Assembly (NCBI RefSeq): GCF_020734105.1
Contig: NZ_JAJAFR010000006.1
Coordinates: 1-64,000, forward strand
DNA: 64,000 bases
Reading direction: 5' to 3'
Source of the DNA: Alkalihalobacillus deserti
GTDB taxonomy: Bacteria > Bacillota > Bacilli > Bacillales > Bacillaceae_D
Shown here piece after piece: positions 26,757-36,322 of the stretch. The notes below the pieces were generated by a model. That model was given only the letters and a program-made list of their open reading frames with translations. It had not been told where the DNA came from and did no database searches. The first letter of the stretch is position 1. Each line of letters opens with the position of its first letter. The translations under genes were made by a program, and so were the position numbers.

Positions 26757-28070
26757 ATGGCAGTATTTGAACGATTATTAGAAAAAATAAATAACAAAGA
26801 AGCAGTTATTGGGGTAGTCGGCTTAGGATATGTAGGTCTTCCTTTAGCGGTTGAGAAAGCAAAATCTGGATACAAGGTTATTGGTTTTGATGTTCAAGAC
26901 TCAAGGGTGAAACAAGTTAATGATGGAATTAACTATATCGGTGATGTTATTAATGAGGAACTTTCTGAAATTGTCAAATCTGGTCAACTTGAAGCAACAA
27001 CAGATTATGCTCGAATTACAGAAGTGGATGCGGTCGCTATTTGTGTACCGACTCCTTTAGACATTTATCAGCAACCGGATACGTCTTATGTTGAGAGCTC
27101 TGCTAAAGAAATCGCAAAGTATGCCCATGAAGGGATGCTTGTCGTTCTAGAGTCGACTACTTATCCAGGAACGACTGAAGAAATTGTTAAACCAGCTTTA
27201 GAAGACCGAGGCTTTGTAACAGGTGAGACAATCTTCATTGCGTACTCTCCAGAACGTGTCGATCCTGGTAATAAAGATTTTAATACGAAGAACACGCCTA
27301 AGGTTGTTGGTGGAATAACAGAAACATGTACAAAAGTTGCTGCAGCTCTTTACCGCCATGTTCTTGAAGGAGAAGTTCATGAAGTTTCCTCTCCGGCCGT
27401 TGCAGAAATGGAGAAGATTTTTGAAAACACATTCCGTCATATTAACATTGCCTTAGCTAATGAAATGGCAGTTTTGTGTGAGAGAATGGGAATTGATGTG
27501 TGGGAAGTAATTGACGCTGCGAAAACAAAACCGTATGGCTTCATGGCCTTTTATCCAGGACCAGGTCTTGGTGGGCACTGTATCCCGATTGATCCTTTTT
27601 ATTTAACTTGGAAAGCACGTGAATATAATTACCACACGAGGCTCATTGAATTAGCTGGTGAGATTAATAATGCGATGCCTGAATTTGTGGTCGATCGTTC
27701 AATGAAGATTTTGAATGAGGATGCTAAGGCACTAAATGGAGCTAACATTGTTATTTTAGGCGTAGCTTATAAGCGAGATATCGATGATGTAAGAGAGTCG
27801 CCTGTACTTGATATTATTTCTCAAATGAAAAAGGCTGGAGCAAACATAACAGTTATTGACTCTTTTGTTCCAAGTTTCAAAATAGGTGGGGAGATCCTTG
27901 AGACTGTTGGCTTAGACCAAGCCATTTTAGAAAATGCTGATTTAGTTTTAATTACAACTGATCATACAACAGTAGATTACCAGTTCGTTGCTAATCACAG
28001 TAAAGTCATTTTTGATACGCGTAATACACTAAAAGGAATCGAGAAACCGAATAAGTATATCAAGCTATAA
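26757..28070 (+). CDS. UDP-N-acetylglucosamine 6-dehydrogenase (WbpA-like)
   Basis: 437 residues. Nucleotide-sugar dehydrogenase of the WbpA/WecC group: VVGLGYVGLPLA (20-31), ICVPTPL, STTYPGTT, YSPERVDPG, and catalytic Cys275 in GLGGHCIPIDP. The longer form with SPERVDPG and GGHCIPIDP separates it from the GlcA-forming TuaD type at 6699-8000. Should convert UDP-GlcNAc to UDP-GlcNAcA, the entry step of the diacetamido-uronate pathway. Starts 3 nt after the previous gene with AAGGAG upstream. Confidence 0.92.
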   Translation: MAVFERLLEKINNKEAVIGVVGLGYVGLPLAVEKAKSGYKVIGFDVQDSRVKQVNDGINYIGDVINEELSEIVKSGQLEATTDYARITEVDAVAICVPTPLDIYQQPDTSYVESSAKEIAKYAHEGMLVVLESTTYPGTTEEIVKPALEDRGFVTGETIFIAYSPERVDPGNKDFNTKNTPKVVGGITETCTKVAAALYRHVLEGEVHEVSSPAVAEMEKIFENTFRHINIALANEMAVLCERMGIDVWEVIDAAKTKPYGFMAFYPGPGLGGHCIPIDPFYLTWKAREYNYHTRLIELAGEINNAMPEFVVDRSMKILNEDAKALNGANIVILGVAYKRDIDDVRESPVLDIISQMKKAGANITVIDSFVPSFKIGGEILETVGLDQAILENADLVLITTDHTTVDYQFVANHSKVIFDTRNTLKGIEKPNKYIKL

Positions 28071-28085
28071 ATTGGGGGAACTAAA

Positions 28086-28823
28086 ATGAATAGCATTGAT
28101 CCTACTGCTCAGTTGGACTCTACTGTTAAAGTGGGGCACTTTACTGTCATTGAAAAGGATGTAAAAATAGCCGCTAATGTCATGGTGGGGAATCGTGTGA
28201 CGATTTATGAGGGAACCATTATTGGAGAAGGAACAACAATAGCTGATGGTGCTGTTCTTGGGAAGCCTCCAAAACCAGCAAAAACAAGTACAGTAAAAAT
28301 GAATCATGACCTTAAGCCATTAACTATTGGTAAAGAGACAACGTTTGGCGCAAATTGCGTTGTTTATCGAGGTAGTCAAATTGGAGATTCTTGTTTAATC
28401 GCTGATTTAGCAAGTATTCGAGAGAATGTTGAAATTGCTGATTTAGTTGTAGTCGGTCAAAATGTTGTAGTGGAAAATTTCGTAAAGATTGGACAACGTA
28501 CAAAGATTCAATCCAATAGTTATATTACGGCTTATTCCACGTTAGAAGATCATGTCTTTATTGCGCCTTGCGTCACAACGACCAATGATAATTTCATGGG
28601 AAGAACGGAAGAGCGATTTGATCAGATTAAAGGGGCGACGATTAAGAAAGGTGCTCGTGTCGGTGGGGCATCGATTCTTTTGCCAGGTGTTACGATTGCT
28701 GAGGAAACGTTTATCGCAGCTGGAGCTCTCATTACAAAGAATACAACACCTAAGACAGTGGTGAAAGGTTTCCCTGCAAAAGTGTTAAGAGACGTACCTG
28801 AACGTGAGTTGTTAGACCAGTGA
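28086..28823 (+). CDS. Left-handed beta-helix N-acetyltransferase (WbpD-like)
   Basis: 245 residues built mostly of hexapeptide repeats ([LIV]GxxxxI, e.g. VMVGNRVTIYEGTIIGEG, ADGAVLGKPP, IGDSCLIADLASI), ending in the SILLPGVTIAEETFIAAGALI acetyl-CoA region and GFPAKVLRDV. Predicted to acetylate the 3-amino group of UDP-GlcNAc3NA to give UDP-GlcNAc3NAcA. GGGGGAA lies before the ATG. The stop overlaps the start of the next gene (GTGA). Confidence 0.87.
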   Translation: MNSIDPTAQLDSTVKVGHFTVIEKDVKIAANVMVGNRVTIYEGTIIGEGTTIADGAVLGKPPKPAKTSTVKMNHDLKPLTIGKETTFGANCVVYRGSQIGDSCLIADLASIRENVEIADLVVVGQNVVVENFVKIGQRTKIQSNSYITAYSTLEDHVFIAPCVTTTNDNFMGRTEERFDQIKGATIKKGARVGGASILLPGVTIAEETFIAAGALITKNTTPKTVVKGFPAKVLRDVPERELLDQ

Positions 28824-30232
28824 TTAGTCAGTTGAAACGATTAGGAGGGGATTCCCTCCTTTATGCATTAATGAATGTAGGTACGAAGCTTATTGCTTTT
28901 TTAATGTTACCTATTTATACTTCCTACTTAAGTCCGGATGAAATGGGGGCTCTCGAAAATATCGATGCCCTTTTTGCAATGCTTACATTTGTTGTCATCT
29001 TTGGCACGGATTCGGCTTTAGCCTTTTTTTATTATGATACCGAGGATGAGAAGAAGAAAAAAGATTTTTTTAGAAATGTCATGATGTTCCGTTTGCTAGT
29101 GGCTGCGTCCCTTTTTGTGTTTACTGTGTTTTTGGGAGACATCATTGCCAATCTTCTTCTTGGTGGACCGGAATATAAATATTTACTTTATTTCGCCATG
29201 GTCGTGTTGCTTTTTGAGTCAATGGTTACGTTAATTCTTACTTATTTCCGTTTCAATTTTAAAGTAAGTAAGGTTGTTATTTTTACGGTTGTTCGTTTGG
29301 GACTAATTGCATTGCTGTCTTATTTACTATTACGCTTTTTTATGCCAACAGTTGATTCCATTTTATATAGCCGGATCGCTGCAACCATTCTTATCGTTTT
29401 ATTTCTTGGAAGTCAGGTAAGACGATTTTTCACATTTAGAATCAATAAAGTAGTATTAAAGGAGATGCTCGTATACGCAGCACCGCTCGTACCTGCTTCG
29501 ATTGCTTTTTGGGTGATCGCTTCATCCAATCGCTTTTTTTTAAGTTACTTTGAATCACTATCAAGTGTGGGTGTGTATGGAGTTGCCGTGAAATTTGCAA
29601 CGGTGATTACCTTAGTTACATCAGGGGTACAAATGGCCTGGAGACCATATTCCATGTCGATAAAAAATAAGCCGGATGCGAAAGACCTTTTTGCGAAGTT
29701 CTATATTATGATTATGCTAGTTGGAGTCATTGGATTGCTTGGAGTGGCGACACTCATTCCGTATGTATTTTCGTTTATGATTCCAAATGAAATTTATGCC
29801 GAGGCAACAAAATATATAGCCTTATTAAGTGCGGGGACGTTCTTGAACTTCTATTATTTGATTATTTCAGTCGGATTATTCATTGAAAAGAAAACAAGTG
29901 TGATCTCCATCTACTTTGGAATAGCAGCTTTACTCAGTCTTCTATTAAACGTATTGCTAATTCCAACTATGTCTTTACTCGGGGCCGCTTTAGCCATCGT
30001 GCTTTCTTATTTAACGGCAACGTTATTAATTTACAATCGAAGTCAACGTGTTTATAAAGTACCTGTTAATGGTTTTAAGCTCTCGTATATCTTTTTTAAT
30101 GGCTTTCTTGCCATGCTTGCGATTGTGTATATCCATGAGTTTACTGACTTTTCCTTTATTTATGTATTTATTCCTTGGTTGTATTTCATACTAAGTTTAG
30201 TAGTAATTCGTATTTGGAGAGATGTAAGATAA
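28820..30232 (+). CDS. Wzx-type oligosaccharide flippase
   Basis: 470 residues, about 12-14 membrane segments, polysaccharide_synt/MVF superfamily. The start (GGDSLLYALMNVGTKLIAFLM) and YTSYLSPDEMGALENI are typical. It should flip undecaprenyl-PP-linked repeat units to the outer face. GTG start overlapping the previous stop (GTGA) indicates translational coupling; no strong ribosome binding site of its own. Counterpart of TuaB in function. Confidence 0.88.
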   Translation: MISQLKRLGGDSLLYALMNVGTKLIAFLMLPIYTSYLSPDEMGALENIDALFAMLTFVVIFGTDSALAFFYYDTEDEKKKKDFFRNVMMFRLLVAASLFVFTVFLGDIIANLLLGGPEYKYLLYFAMVVLLFESMVTLILTYFRFNFKVSKVVIFTVVRLGLIALLSYLLLRFFMPTVDSILYSRIAATILIVLFLGSQVRRFFTFRINKVVLKEMLVYAAPLVPASIAFWVIASSNRFFLSYFESLSSVGVYGVAVKFATVITLVTSGVQMAWRPYSMSIKNKPDAKDLFAKFYIMIMLVGVIGLLGVATLIPYVFSFMIPNEIYAEATKYIALLSAGTFLNFYYLIISVGLFIEKKTSVISIYFGIAALLSLLLNVLLIPTMSLLGAALAIVLSYLTATLLIYNRSQRVYKVPVNGFKLSYIFFNGFLAMLAIVYIHEFTDFSFIYVFIPWLYFILSLVVIRIWRDVR

Positions 30233-30251
30233 GTTGAATGGAGGGGCTAGA

Positions 30252-31304
30252 ATGAAGGTTGTAACAGTATTAGGTGCAAGACCGCAATTTATTAAAGCAG
30301 CACCTGTTTCAAGAGAATTGCGTAAGACTCATGATGAAATTATTATTCACACAGGACAACATTATGATGCAAATATGTCTGATATTTTTTTCGAAGAATT
30401 GCATATCCCCAAGCCCGATTATCACCTAGGAGTTGGGTCTAGTAGTCACGGGAAACAAACCGGGGAAATGCTTATTCAAATAGAAGAAATTTTATTAAAA
30501 GAAAAGCCTGATTTCTTGCTTGTATATGGGGATACGAACTCAACATTAGCAGGCGCTCTAGCAGCAGCAAAGCTTCATATTCCTGTTTTGCATATTGAGG
30601 CAGGATTAAGAAGCTTTAATAAAAAAATGCCGGAGGAAGTGAATCGTATTCTGACGGACCATGTTTCTGCTTTCTTATTCTGCCCTACTGATACAGCAGT
30701 GAAGAATTTAAAAGAGGAGAATATAACTAACGGTGTCCATAACGTTGGCGATGTCATGTATGACGCAGTTCTTTATAACATGAAGTTGAATCAAAATAAT
30801 ACCTTATTAGAAAAGCATGATTTGACTAAGGGTGCTTATTATTTGATTACGGTTCATAGAGCTGAAAATACCGATGATGAAAACCGTATGCATGCCATTC
30901 TTGAATCATTCAAACAAGTAGAGGGAACGAAGGTTTGGCCGATTCATCCAAGAACGAAAAATAAATTATCTGCAATGGGCATTGATTTAGCTGAAATTCC
31001 AGGTTTGCAAGTTATTGACCCGGTTGGCTATTTAGATATGTTAACCTTAGAAAAAAACGCTAAAAAAATAATGACTGACTCAGGTGGCGTACAAAAAGAA
31101 GCTTACTTTATGAAGGTTCCATGTGTTACGTTACGAGACGAAACAGAGTGGGTTGAAACATTAGAAGGAGAAGCGAACATTCTTGTTGGAGCAGACACTA
31201 AGAAAATCGTCGAAGCTGTAAACAAAGAATTGTCTCCGAATTATAAAGATTTATTTGGTGACGGCCGTGCAGCAGAGAAGATCGTTGCCTTTTTGCAAAA
31301 GTAA
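30252..31304 (+). CDS. Non-hydrolysing UDP-sugar 2-epimerase (WbpI-like)
   Basis: 350 residues. GT-B-like epimerase: VLGARPQFIKAAPVS at the N-terminus (WecB/MnaA usually read GTRPEAIK here, while WbpI-type enzymes read GARPQFIK), VYGDTNSTLAG, HIEAGLRSFNKKMPEEVNR, TVHRAENTDD, and DSGGVQKEA. In this operon it should convert UDP-GlcNAc3NAcA to UDP-ManNAc3NAcA, the last step of the pathway. It could instead be MnaA making UDP-ManNAc. Start ATG 30252 has GGAGGGG 8 nt upstream; the TTG at 30234 is not preferred. Confidence 0.87.
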   Translation: MKVVTVLGARPQFIKAAPVSRELRKTHDEIIIHTGQHYDANMSDIFFEELHIPKPDYHLGVGSSSHGKQTGEMLIQIEEILLKEKPDFLLVYGDTNSTLAGALAAAKLHIPVLHIEAGLRSFNKKMPEEVNRILTDHVSAFLFCPTDTAVKNLKEENITNGVHNVGDVMYDAVLYNMKLNQNNTLLEKHDLTKGAYYLITVHRAENTDDENRMHAILESFKQVEGTKVWPIHPRTKNKLSAMGIDLAEIPGLQVIDPVGYLDMLTLEKNAKKIMTDSGGVQKEAYFMKVPCVTLRDETEWVETLEGEANILVGADTKKIVEAVNKELSPNYKDLFGDGRAAEKIVAFLQK

Positions 31305-31333
31305 TGGCAAAGGTAAGGTAAAGGAGCATAGAA

Positions 31334-32710
31334 ATGTATTATATTTCAATCTGGTGTATCGCGCTTATAGTTTCTATTGTCCTTTTTCAAAAAGCATCTG
31401 GTAGCTTATCACTAGTTAAACCGAATGTCATATCAATAACGTTTTATTATTCTCTTTTAATCACATCATTTATCGGAACACTTCTCATAGCACTAGGGGT
31501 GGACCAGCATTATATGATTGACCGGTTGCGAGATGAAAGTGTTCGTCATACAGGCTTTTGGTTGATCGTGCTAGTAATGGTATTAATGCCAACCGTCATG
31601 GTGATTGTTTCCGGGTTATCTCGGTTTGAAAGTGAAGTAGAACTTACTGGTTATTTGGAGAAAAAGGTGGCACTCGAAGACAATAAAATGATTTTTTTTC
31701 TATTCTCCATCTTAGCGGCGATCGGTGTCTTTGCTGTTGCCTATACGTACTTAAACTTGAGGCAAATCCCCCTTTTAGGTTTGGTTACAGGTGCCAGTAG
31801 TCATGAATTAGCACAGATGAGAATTGAGGCTAGTAGAGATTTCGGAGGAAACATTTACATTCGCAATATATTTGCCTTACAGTTAGTGCCCCTCCTCTCT
31901 TTAATTGCTTTTGTTTATGGAACAGTGTCCAAACAAGTAAAATGGAGATTGTGGTTCATTATATTGCTAGGTGCATCTATTCTCATTAGTCTCTATGATT
32001 TAGCGAAAGCACCTATTTTCTTTTATTTTCTGATGTTGCTCCTGACAAGTATTTATATTGGACAGGTGAAACTTAATCTAAGAAAAATAACTGTCCTTGC
32101 TCTTGGAGGTGTCACAGGTCTTATTGTGATGTATGTCTTTATTCAAGATGTCACGTCGCTAAATCAATTTTTATCCTATAATACGGGACCATTAGGAAGA
32201 CTTATTTTGGCACAAATTTCTCCGTTTTTTTTACATCTTGATCTCTTTGGAAACTATGTGCCATATCTAGGTGGAAAAAGCTTGCCTTCGAGTTTTCTCG
32301 CTTTATATGATTTAGAACACATCCGTTCTGCTCGCTTAACATTGGAGTATTATTTTCCAGACCGAGTTGAGGATGGCACGGGTGGAGTGTTAAATACCAT
32401 TTATATTGCAGAGGCCTATGCAAACTTTGGTTATTTGGGTGTGGTAGCCGGTACCATTTATATTGGTTTGTTTTTGCAAGGGCTTTATATCATCTTTTTA
32501 CGATTAAAAAAGCATCCTATTCTTATTGGTTTGTTTGTTTATTTCACGATTAATATACCACGAACAATTGTTGGAGGTTTCGCTGATTTCCTATATAATC
32601 CAATATGGATTGCTGCAACGGTTTTAACAGCAGGTATTTTGATTTTCTACCGCTTTTATTCAGATGCGAGTCAGCGCTGGCCGGTTTTAAAGTTAAAAAG
32701 GAAATTGTAG
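31334..32710 (+). CDS. Wzy-type repeat-unit polymerase
   Basis: 458 residues with about 11-12 membrane segments and one larger extracellular loop (about 290-350, LSYNTGPLGRLILAQ to VEDGTGGVLNTIYIAEAYANFG). Pattern typical of oligosaccharide repeat-unit polymerases. With the Wzx- and Wzz-like genes it completes a Wzx/Wzy route. AAAGGAG lies 7 nt before the ATG. Last gene of the operon; a bidirectional terminator follows. Confidence 0.82.
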   Translation: MYYISIWCIALIVSIVLFQKASGSLSLVKPNVISITFYYSLLITSFIGTLLIALGVDQHYMIDRLRDESVRHTGFWLIVLVMVLMPTVMVIVSGLSRFESEVELTGYLEKKVALEDNKMIFFLFSILAAIGVFAVAYTYLNLRQIPLLGLVTGASSHELAQMRIEASRDFGGNIYIRNIFALQLVPLLSLIAFVYGTVSKQVKWRLWFIILLGASILISLYDLAKAPIFFYFLMLLLTSIYIGQVKLNLRKITVLALGGVTGLIVMYVFIQDVTSLNQFLSYNTGPLGRLILAQISPFFLHLDLFGNYVPYLGGKSLPSSFLALYDLEHIRSARLTLEYYFPDRVEDGTGGVLNTIYIAEAYANFGYLGVVAGTIYIGLFLQGLYIIFLRLKKHPILIGLFVYFTINIPRTIVGGFADFLYNPIWIAATVLTAGILIFYRFYSDASQRWPVLKLKRKL

Positions 32711-32762
32711 CAGAAAACCTCTTTAAGTGAAGTTATAAATTAAAAGAGAATACGAGAAAACA

Positions 32763-32791
32763 AAAAAACGCTCACTTTGAGCGTTTTTTTT
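32763..32791. terminator. Bidirectional terminator between convergent genes
   Basis: AACGCTCA/TGAGCGTT stem with A7 before and T8 after, serving both the polymerase gene (plus) and the SpoIID-like gene (minus). Confidence 0.92.
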
Positions 32792-32826
32792 GTTTAAGAA
32801 TAAATTCTATTATGTGGGAAAAGACT

Positions 32827-34347
32827 TTAATAAGTTTCAATTTTTGTACCAGGGTAGTAATGAGTGATAATTTGTTCTGCTGTTCTTCCATTTTCAGCTA
32901 AACCTTTTGCCCCATGTTGACTCATACCAATTCGATGTCCAAACCCTTTTCCGTTTAATTGCACAGACGTGGGTAGAGCTTCAAGAGAAGTTGTACCGTT
33001 TGTGGTTTGAACTTGGACAGTACTATCTGGAACGGTCGTTATTGTTGTAGCAGTTTGAACCCTCTGACCTGTAATACTAAATTGCTGCTGATCAGCACTC
33101 GCTGTTTTTACCGTGAACGGATAAACGATATCAAACCAGTTTGAGCGTAGGAATGTATAACCTTGGCCAGAGACAGGAATTAGTTGTCTAATTTGAAGTT
33201 CATTCCCCGAAATCGTTTTATCTCCTGCAGACGTCATAAGAGTAATCGCACGTACTTCTCCATTGGCACCCGTTTTTGATAATTGAATATCATGAAGAGT
33301 ATCTGAAGAGTTAAATCCAAAACTGTTTAATAGCATTTTTGAAGGAAAGGACTCCGACCAGTTACTATTTGCTGAGTTCTCAAATGGATCATCCACACTT
33401 ACTAAGTAAGGAAAGTTTGCTTGGTTTGAATTCCATACATCACCAATATTGGCTGTTCTCCCACCACTAGCAGAATAGAAGAAAGTTTGAATTGGCTTTC
33501 CATTATAAGTTACAATTTTCCCACTCGTCTTTTCAACAGCTTCATTAGTATCGGGGTGCTCTCTAGTAAACCCTTTATATACTTGACTGGAAGTTGTGTT
33601 TGAAAGACTCATAGAATTCAAGGCGAAACTTCGTGCAGAAATCGCTTGAGCCTTTAAAGCTTCCATGTGCCAAGATGCAGGCATTTCTGCTGCTACAACA
33701 CCTTTTAAGTAATTTTCGATATTTAGTCGATTAATGAGAGAAACCGTTGAGGATGATGGGTTTATTTCCATGCTTCCTCTATATTTATTGCTGTTTACAG
33801 ACGTAAGAGAAAGGGTAGGTGTATCTTTAGGCGCAAAGGTTGTTTGTGCAGGGACCCAACCCTTTTGACCTTTACTATCCATAACGTTAAACCAAGTTTC
33901 TCCTTGACCGTTTACGAAACTAGATAAATAGATTACAGCTTCTCCTGGATAGAAAGAAGTAACGACGGCATAATTAGCTTGTGCGCCTTTACGCATTTGG
34001 GTTTCTCTACTAAAAGTACTTACCTTTGCTGGTCCTACGACTTCCTGTAATGTAAATCCATTTACTGATGTATAGGATTGTCCATGACTACTGAGCACGA
34101 CATTTTGGCCATTACGAGTGCTAGTTAAGGAGATCCCTGGATTTAAATAAGTTCTTTCATTTGTAGATTTATTTCGTAATTCGTAGATTCCTTCTATACT
34201 AAAGGTAATGGTTGGACCACTTACGATTGAAACAGATACAGGTTTATTATAAGTAGCTGCTGATAGAGTTTGTGCAGCCGTACTTACCGGGTCCCAAAGG
34301 ATCATTGATATCATAATGAAAAGAAATGAAAGTAATTTTTTCTTCAT
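32827..34347 (-). CDS. Exported SpoIID/LytB-domain protein
   Basis: 506 residues. Signal peptide 1-25 (STAAQT). The N-terminal ~190 residues include an SH3b-like stretch (VVTSFYPGEAVIYLSSFVNGQGETWFNV is its core region); the SpoIID domain follows: LNIENYLKGVVAAEMPASW, EALKAQAISARSFAL, YSASGGRTA, and the end motif GKGFGHRIGMSQHGAKGLA. SpoIID domains are lytic transglycosylase-type enzymes acting on peptidoglycan; vegetative LytB is described as an amidase modifier. Its position beside an LCP gene parallels lytB near lytR/tagU in B. subtilis. Starts 2 nt after the SH3 gene. Confidence 0.88.
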   Translation of the reverse strand: MKKKLLSFLFIMISMILWDPVSTAAQTLSAATYNKPVSVSIVSGPTITFSIEGIYELRNKSTNERTYLNPGISLTSTRNGQNVVLSSHGQSYTSVNGFTLQEVVGPAKVSTFSRETQMRKGAQANYAVVTSFYPGEAVIYLSSFVNGQGETWFNVMDSKGQKGWVPAQTTFAPKDTPTLSLTSVNSNKYRGSMEINPSSSTVSLINRLNIENYLKGVVAAEMPASWHMEALKAQAISARSFALNSMSLSNTTSSQVYKGFTREHPDTNEAVEKTSGKIVTYNGKPIQTFFYSASGGRTANIGDVWNSNQANFPYLVSVDDPFENSANSNWSESFPSKMLLNSFGFNSSDTLHDIQLSKTGANGEVRAITLMTSAGDKTISGNELQIRQLIPVSGQGYTFLRSNWFDIVYPFTVKTASADQQQFSITGQRVQTATTITTVPDSTVQVQTTNGTTSLEALPTSVQLNGKGFGHRIGMSQHGAKGLAENGRTAEQIITHYYPGTKIETY

Positions 34348-34349
34348 TA

Positions 34350-35027
34350 CTAACGTACCTCTGCGTGTGTAGAAATAACCCAGCCTCTATTTCCGCGGGA
34401 TGTTTCTACATTATACCAAAGCTCACCGTTGTTATTTGTGAAACTACCAATGTATTTAAGCGTTGTTCCTCTTGAAACGGACTCAACAGAAGCATAATCC
34501 GTTGTAGCTCCTCTTCTTACGACAGTATTTGTGGTTGTTACAGCTTGAGTTGGAACGGTTACTTGACTTAATGAGACATCTCCACTGTGAATCCAACCAT
34601 TTAAGTTTGAGCTAACATTAACTCGATACCAAGTATCGTTTGAACTTGACGTATGTGTATCTATAACATTGAGTGAATCCCCTTGAACTCTTGTAGCTAC
34701 AACTCTATAATTACGGGTTGCACCAGAATGGATGGTAGCACTTGGTTTGTTAACAAAAACTTGACTAGGTAATGAAGGAGCTGGAGTAACAGGGTTTCCT
34801 GATTCTAATGCTTGACGAAGAGAATTAATTTCGTCTTGTTGTTTCTTAATAGTAGATTCTAGCTGGTTTACTTTATCTTTTACTGGATTTAACTGGGACT
34901 GCACCCATTCAACGCTTGCTAAGACGACGTTACTAGAAGCATCAGACTTTGTTGGTACTGAAAGGGCAACAAAAAATAACACACTTAAAACCGACAATGT
35001 AATAATGAAACGCTTTGTAAAAATCAT
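34350..35027 (-). CDS. Exported SH3-domain protein
   Basis: 225 residues. Signal peptide 1-30, a short coiled coil (about 38-75, VEWVQSQLNPVKDKVNQLES onward), a Pro-rich linker, then two SH3b-type domains (about 90-150 and 160-225), each with an ATRNYRVV/ATTDYASV and WYRV/WYNV core. Probably a wall-bound partner of the SpoIID-like protein encoded 2 nt downstream, taking the place of LytA in the lytABC layout. No catalytic domain. Confidence 0.8.
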   Translation of the reverse strand: MIFTKRFIITLSVLSVLFFVALSVPTKSDASSNVVLASVEWVQSQLNPVKDKVNQLESTIKKQQDEINSLRQALESGNPVTPAPSLPSQVFVNKPSATIHSGATRNYRVVATRVQGDSLNVIDTHTSSSNDTWYRVNVSSNLNGWIHSGDVSLSQVTVPTQAVTTTNTVVRRGATTDYASVESVSRGTTLKYIGSFTNNNGELWYNVETSRGNRGWVISTHAEVR

Positions 35028-35133
35028 GTATAAAAACCTCCATTTTTGTAGATCTATATGATATTATATCAAACCATAGATTAGTAGAGAATGAAACAAT
35101 TATGGGAATATTGATGCCTGTTAGTTAAATAAC

Positions 35134-35179
35134 AAAAAAAGATGATTTAACTAGCAATCAGACTAGGTTAAATCATCTT
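35134..35179 (-). terminator. Terminator after the LCP gene
   Basis: AAGATGATTTAAC/GTTAAATCATCTT stem followed on the minus strand by TTTTTTT, just past the LCP stop. Confidence 0.92.
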
Positions 35180-35188
35180 AGTAAAACA

Positions 35189-36154
35189 TTATTCTAAACC
35201 TAAATGTTCCCTCAATGTAGTTGAGATTTCTTCTCTCGATTCCTCGCTTATTTGGTAATAGTAAGCTCCACCTATTGTAGAGTTACTTCCTTTTAAATTA
35301 ATGGTCTCTATCTTATTAAGTGAAGAAGCATAAGAATGAAGAGCAACCATATTTCCAAAAGATATATTTGTGAACATATATTCTTCTATACTCTCTAGTA
35401 CATCTCCATATTTAGATATAGAGGAAAAAGATGAACCTTTTTCGATAAGAGCTTGTATAACTTGCTGCTGTCTCATTCCTCGGCCAATATCTCCAAGTGG
35501 ATCCTTCTTACGCATTCTTACATAAGCTAAAGCTTCTTCACCATCAAGTGTTTGTAATCCTTCATTAATCGTGATCGTGTTATGAACTCCAGCACTATTT
35601 TGTTCAGAGAACGTAAAAGGTACTTCGACATCGACTCCTCCAAATGAATCAATGATTTCCATAAAGGCTTCAAAGTTTAGTGTTACATAATAATCAACCG
35701 GTATATTTAGAAATTCTTCTACTGTCTCGATCGTCAAATCCAAGCCACCAAAAGCATGTGCATGATTAATTTTATCAGGATTTTGTCTTCCTGGAATATC
35801 GACCCGTGAGTCTCGTGGGATACTTAAGATCTTAATGCTTGAATCTGTACGATTAAACGTTGCAAGGAGCATCGCATCTGTACGACCTCTAAGGTCACTA
35901 TCTCTTGAATCGACACCTAGGAACATAATAGAGATGTTATCTTTACTTGGACTAACAGCAATTTCACGTTTTTCTGATTTATCACCGCGCTCTAGCTCAA
36001 GTTGTGTATTTGCCGTTACATTAGAAATTTTATAAATTAAATAACCGGCTCCTCCGCCAAATGCGAGGAGAGTAATGAAGCCGAGTAATAAGAACATTCG
36101 TAGTATACCCTTTTTCCCTCTTCTTTTTCTTCGTTTAACTCTAGATTGAGCCAT
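35189..36154 (-). CDS. tagU: LytR-CpsA-Psr (LCP) wall polymer ligase
   Basis: 321 residues. Short basic cytoplasmic N-terminus, one TM (about 20-42), extracellular LCP domain: IMFLGVDSRDSDLRGRTDAMLLA, SIPRDSRVDIPG, DKINHAHAFGG, EALAYVRMRKKDPLGDIGRGMRQQQVI. The Arg and Asp residues of these motifs are the polyprenyl-pyrophosphate site. Such enzymes move undecaprenyl-PP-linked polymers onto MurNAc. Start ATG 36154 has AGGT 6 nt upstream; the TTG at 36160 is rejected. It is the likely last step for the polymer made by the 2.8-8 kb and 22-32 kb genes. Confidence 0.92.
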   Translation of the reverse strand: MAQSRVKRRKRRGKKGILRMFLLLGFITLLAFGGGAGYLIYKISNVTANTQLELERGDKSEKREIAVSPSKDNISIMFLGVDSRDSDLRGRTDAMLLATFNRTDSSIKILSIPRDSRVDIPGRQNPDKINHAHAFGGLDLTIETVEEFLNIPVDYYVTLNFEAFMEIIDSFGGVDVEVPFTFSEQNSAGVHNTITINEGLQTLDGEEALAYVRMRKKDPLGDIGRGMRQQQVIQALIEKGSSFSSISKYGDVLESIEEYMFTNISFGNMVALHSYASSLNKIETINLKGSNSTIGGAYYYQISEESREEISTTLREHLGLE

Positions 36155-36322
36155 TATCAAACCTCACTTTAACTGATAGTATTTATAGTTACTTTTTATA
36201 ATAGGACAAGCTTTAGACATTTTTCAACATTATGCTCTATTTTATCGAAAAAAATAAGATTAGTAAATAAGAAGATTAATGGTAGGTGGTTAATATTATG
36301 GAAGAAAGACGTTCTTTAAATT

